Assembly (NCBI GenBank): GCA_030673645.1
Contig: DAOVIO010000013.1
Span: forward strand, 1-52,271
Source: JAGLSB01 sp023135955
Lineage (GTDB): Bacteria; Bacteroidota; Bacteroidia; Bacteroidales; GCA-2748055
DNA: 52,271 nucleotides
Reading direction: 5' to 3'
Shown here in pieces: positions 51,523-52,271 of the stretch. Positions within the stretch are counted from its first letter, which is position 1, and every line of letters begins with the position of its first letter. Position numbers and translations under genes: made by a program. The notes under the pieces are model-generated. The model worked only from the letters and a program-made list of their open reading frames with translations. It ran no database searches and was not told the origin of the DNA.

Positions 51523-52271
51523 ATGATTAGGGGCAAAATTAATATTACTATTGCACTTCTATTCTTATCCATTTATTCTACAGGGCAAAGTCTTGATTTC
51601 AGAAGTATTACTACATTGGATGGATTGCATAATGGTACCATTAATGCAATCTCCACTCACGCTGATGGCTCTGTATGGTTTTCCACATGGGATGGTCTGA
51701 TCCGTTATGATGGATATAATTTCAAGACATATTTACCAATACTTGACGATTCCACTTCTATTCCTGCAAAACAATGCCAGAATTCTTTTTTGGATTCAAA
51801 TGATGAATTATGGATATCTACCAGAAATGGAATAGCTAAATATAACAAAGAGTATGACAATTTTTCTCGTTTCCAGCTGCCACGTATAGATATTAATTTG
51901 CGAATACAATTTTATTTTACAGAATTTAACGATTATTTATTTGTTGGATCTTTCAATGGAGTGTTTTATCATTCTTTGAATTCAGGTTCTGATTCTAATA
52001 ACACCAGTGAATTTAAGGAATTGAAAATATTAGGGATGGATGGTGGTCAGATTAGTAGTGGTGTTAGGAATTTTGAACATTTATCTGATAAATTCATTTT
52101 TACTAATAGGGGTAGAGATGAGGAGGGCAAACTTCAAACTAAAGTTTCATTTGCCCGGCTTGAGAATATAAGTGACAGTATTTTTCATATAAGAGTATTT
52201 AATGAAATCATTCTTCGTGGTTTAGTAAATGATGTGCATGAAAAGGATGGAGCAATAATATATTTTGCAAC
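51523..52271 (+). CDS. Reg_prop two-component-type sensor, N-terminal part (runs off window)
   Basis: About 249 codons are visible, with no stop before the window end. From MIRGKINITIALL a signal peptide (about 1-22) is followed by propeller repeats of the Reg_prop pattern: ADGSVWFSTWDGLIRYDGYNFKTY, NDELWISTRNGIAKYNKEYDNF, and a further FNDYLFVGSFNGVFYHS. This class usually continues through a second propeller part, Y_Y_Y, a membrane helix, and a kinase or SpoIIE output. I chose 51523 over the in-frame ATG at 51493 because the promoter lies between them in effect. Its output domain cannot be read here; the neighbouring SpoIIE protein may be its paralogue. Confidence 0.88.
   Translation, partial: MIRGKINITIALLFLSIYSTGQSLDFRSITTLDGLHNGTINAISTHADGSVWFSTWDGLIRYDGYNFKTYLPILDDSTSIPAKQCQNSFLDSNDELWISTRNGIAKYNKEYDNFSRFQLPRIDINLRIQFYFTEFNDYLFVGSFNGVFYHSLNSGSDSNNTSEFKELKILGMDGGQISSGVRNFEHLSDKFIFTNRGRDEEGKLQTKVSFARLENISDSIFHIRVFNEIILRGLVNDVHEKDGAIIYFA

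Overview
The window comes from a member of the Bacteroidota, probably Bacteroidia (a Marinilabiliales-like free-living lineage is a guess). The evidence is consistent: low GC; start codons preceded by A/T-rich leaders rather than Shine-Dalgarno sequences; promoters of the TTG-N18/19-TAnnTTTG type before rpsL and before the last gene; a type IX secretion C-terminal domain protein; a DUF4290 protein; a SpoIIE phosphatase with a Y_Y_Y remnant; a Reg_prop sensor; and ribosomal proteins in zinc-independent forms.

Region 1 (about 0.2-16.4 kb, all minus strand) is a signalling island. It holds a CheR-type methyltransferase, a PAS-HisKA-REC hybrid kinase, a kinase-less PAS protein, a membrane dCache-HAMP-GAF-HisKA kinase with four receiver domains, and two soluble kinases with a receiver at each end. 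Together they carry four kinase cores and nine receivers, but no HPt, DNA-binding or enzymatic output domain, so the output partner must lie elsewhere. The spacers carry a degenerate GTCATTTGYGCTTCGC repeat family. Three of the kinases carry copies of a 24-bp repeat unit, read in frame, at the same loop of the ATPase domain.

Region 2 (16.4-24.5 kb) is housekeeping and stress genes on the minus strand: rubrerythrin, a TlpA-like lipoprotein with its own terminator, murA (active-site Cys replaced by Asp), a DUF4290 gene just upstream of murA, and a UvrD/PcrA helicase. A plus-strand type IX secreted protein follows, flanked by AACCAG-type repeats.

Region 3 (24.5-45.2 kb) starts with a minus-strand EF-G paralogue that lacks the catalytic histidine of the GTPase. 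A divergent promoter region then leads into one long plus-strand operon: rpsL-rpsG-fusA, the S10 and spc clusters with secY, map, infA and rpmJ, and rpsM-rpsK-rpsD-rpoA-rplQ. It ends at a strong terminator after rplQ. Neither tuf, rpoBC nor adk is present. rplQ has a long acidic, repeat-bearing tail.

Region 4 (45.2-52.3 kb, plus strand) holds enolase, a mitochondrial-type citrate synthase (each with its own terminator), a UbiD-family decarboxylase, a SpoIIE phosphatase that looks like the stump of a propeller sensor, and the start of an intact Reg_prop sensor that runs off the window. No tRNA, rRNA, CRISPR array, transposase or prophage gene was seen. The best candidates for something new are the repeat-bearing kinase family in region 1, the GTPase-defective EF-G next to the ribosomal operon, and the truncated phosphatase sensor.
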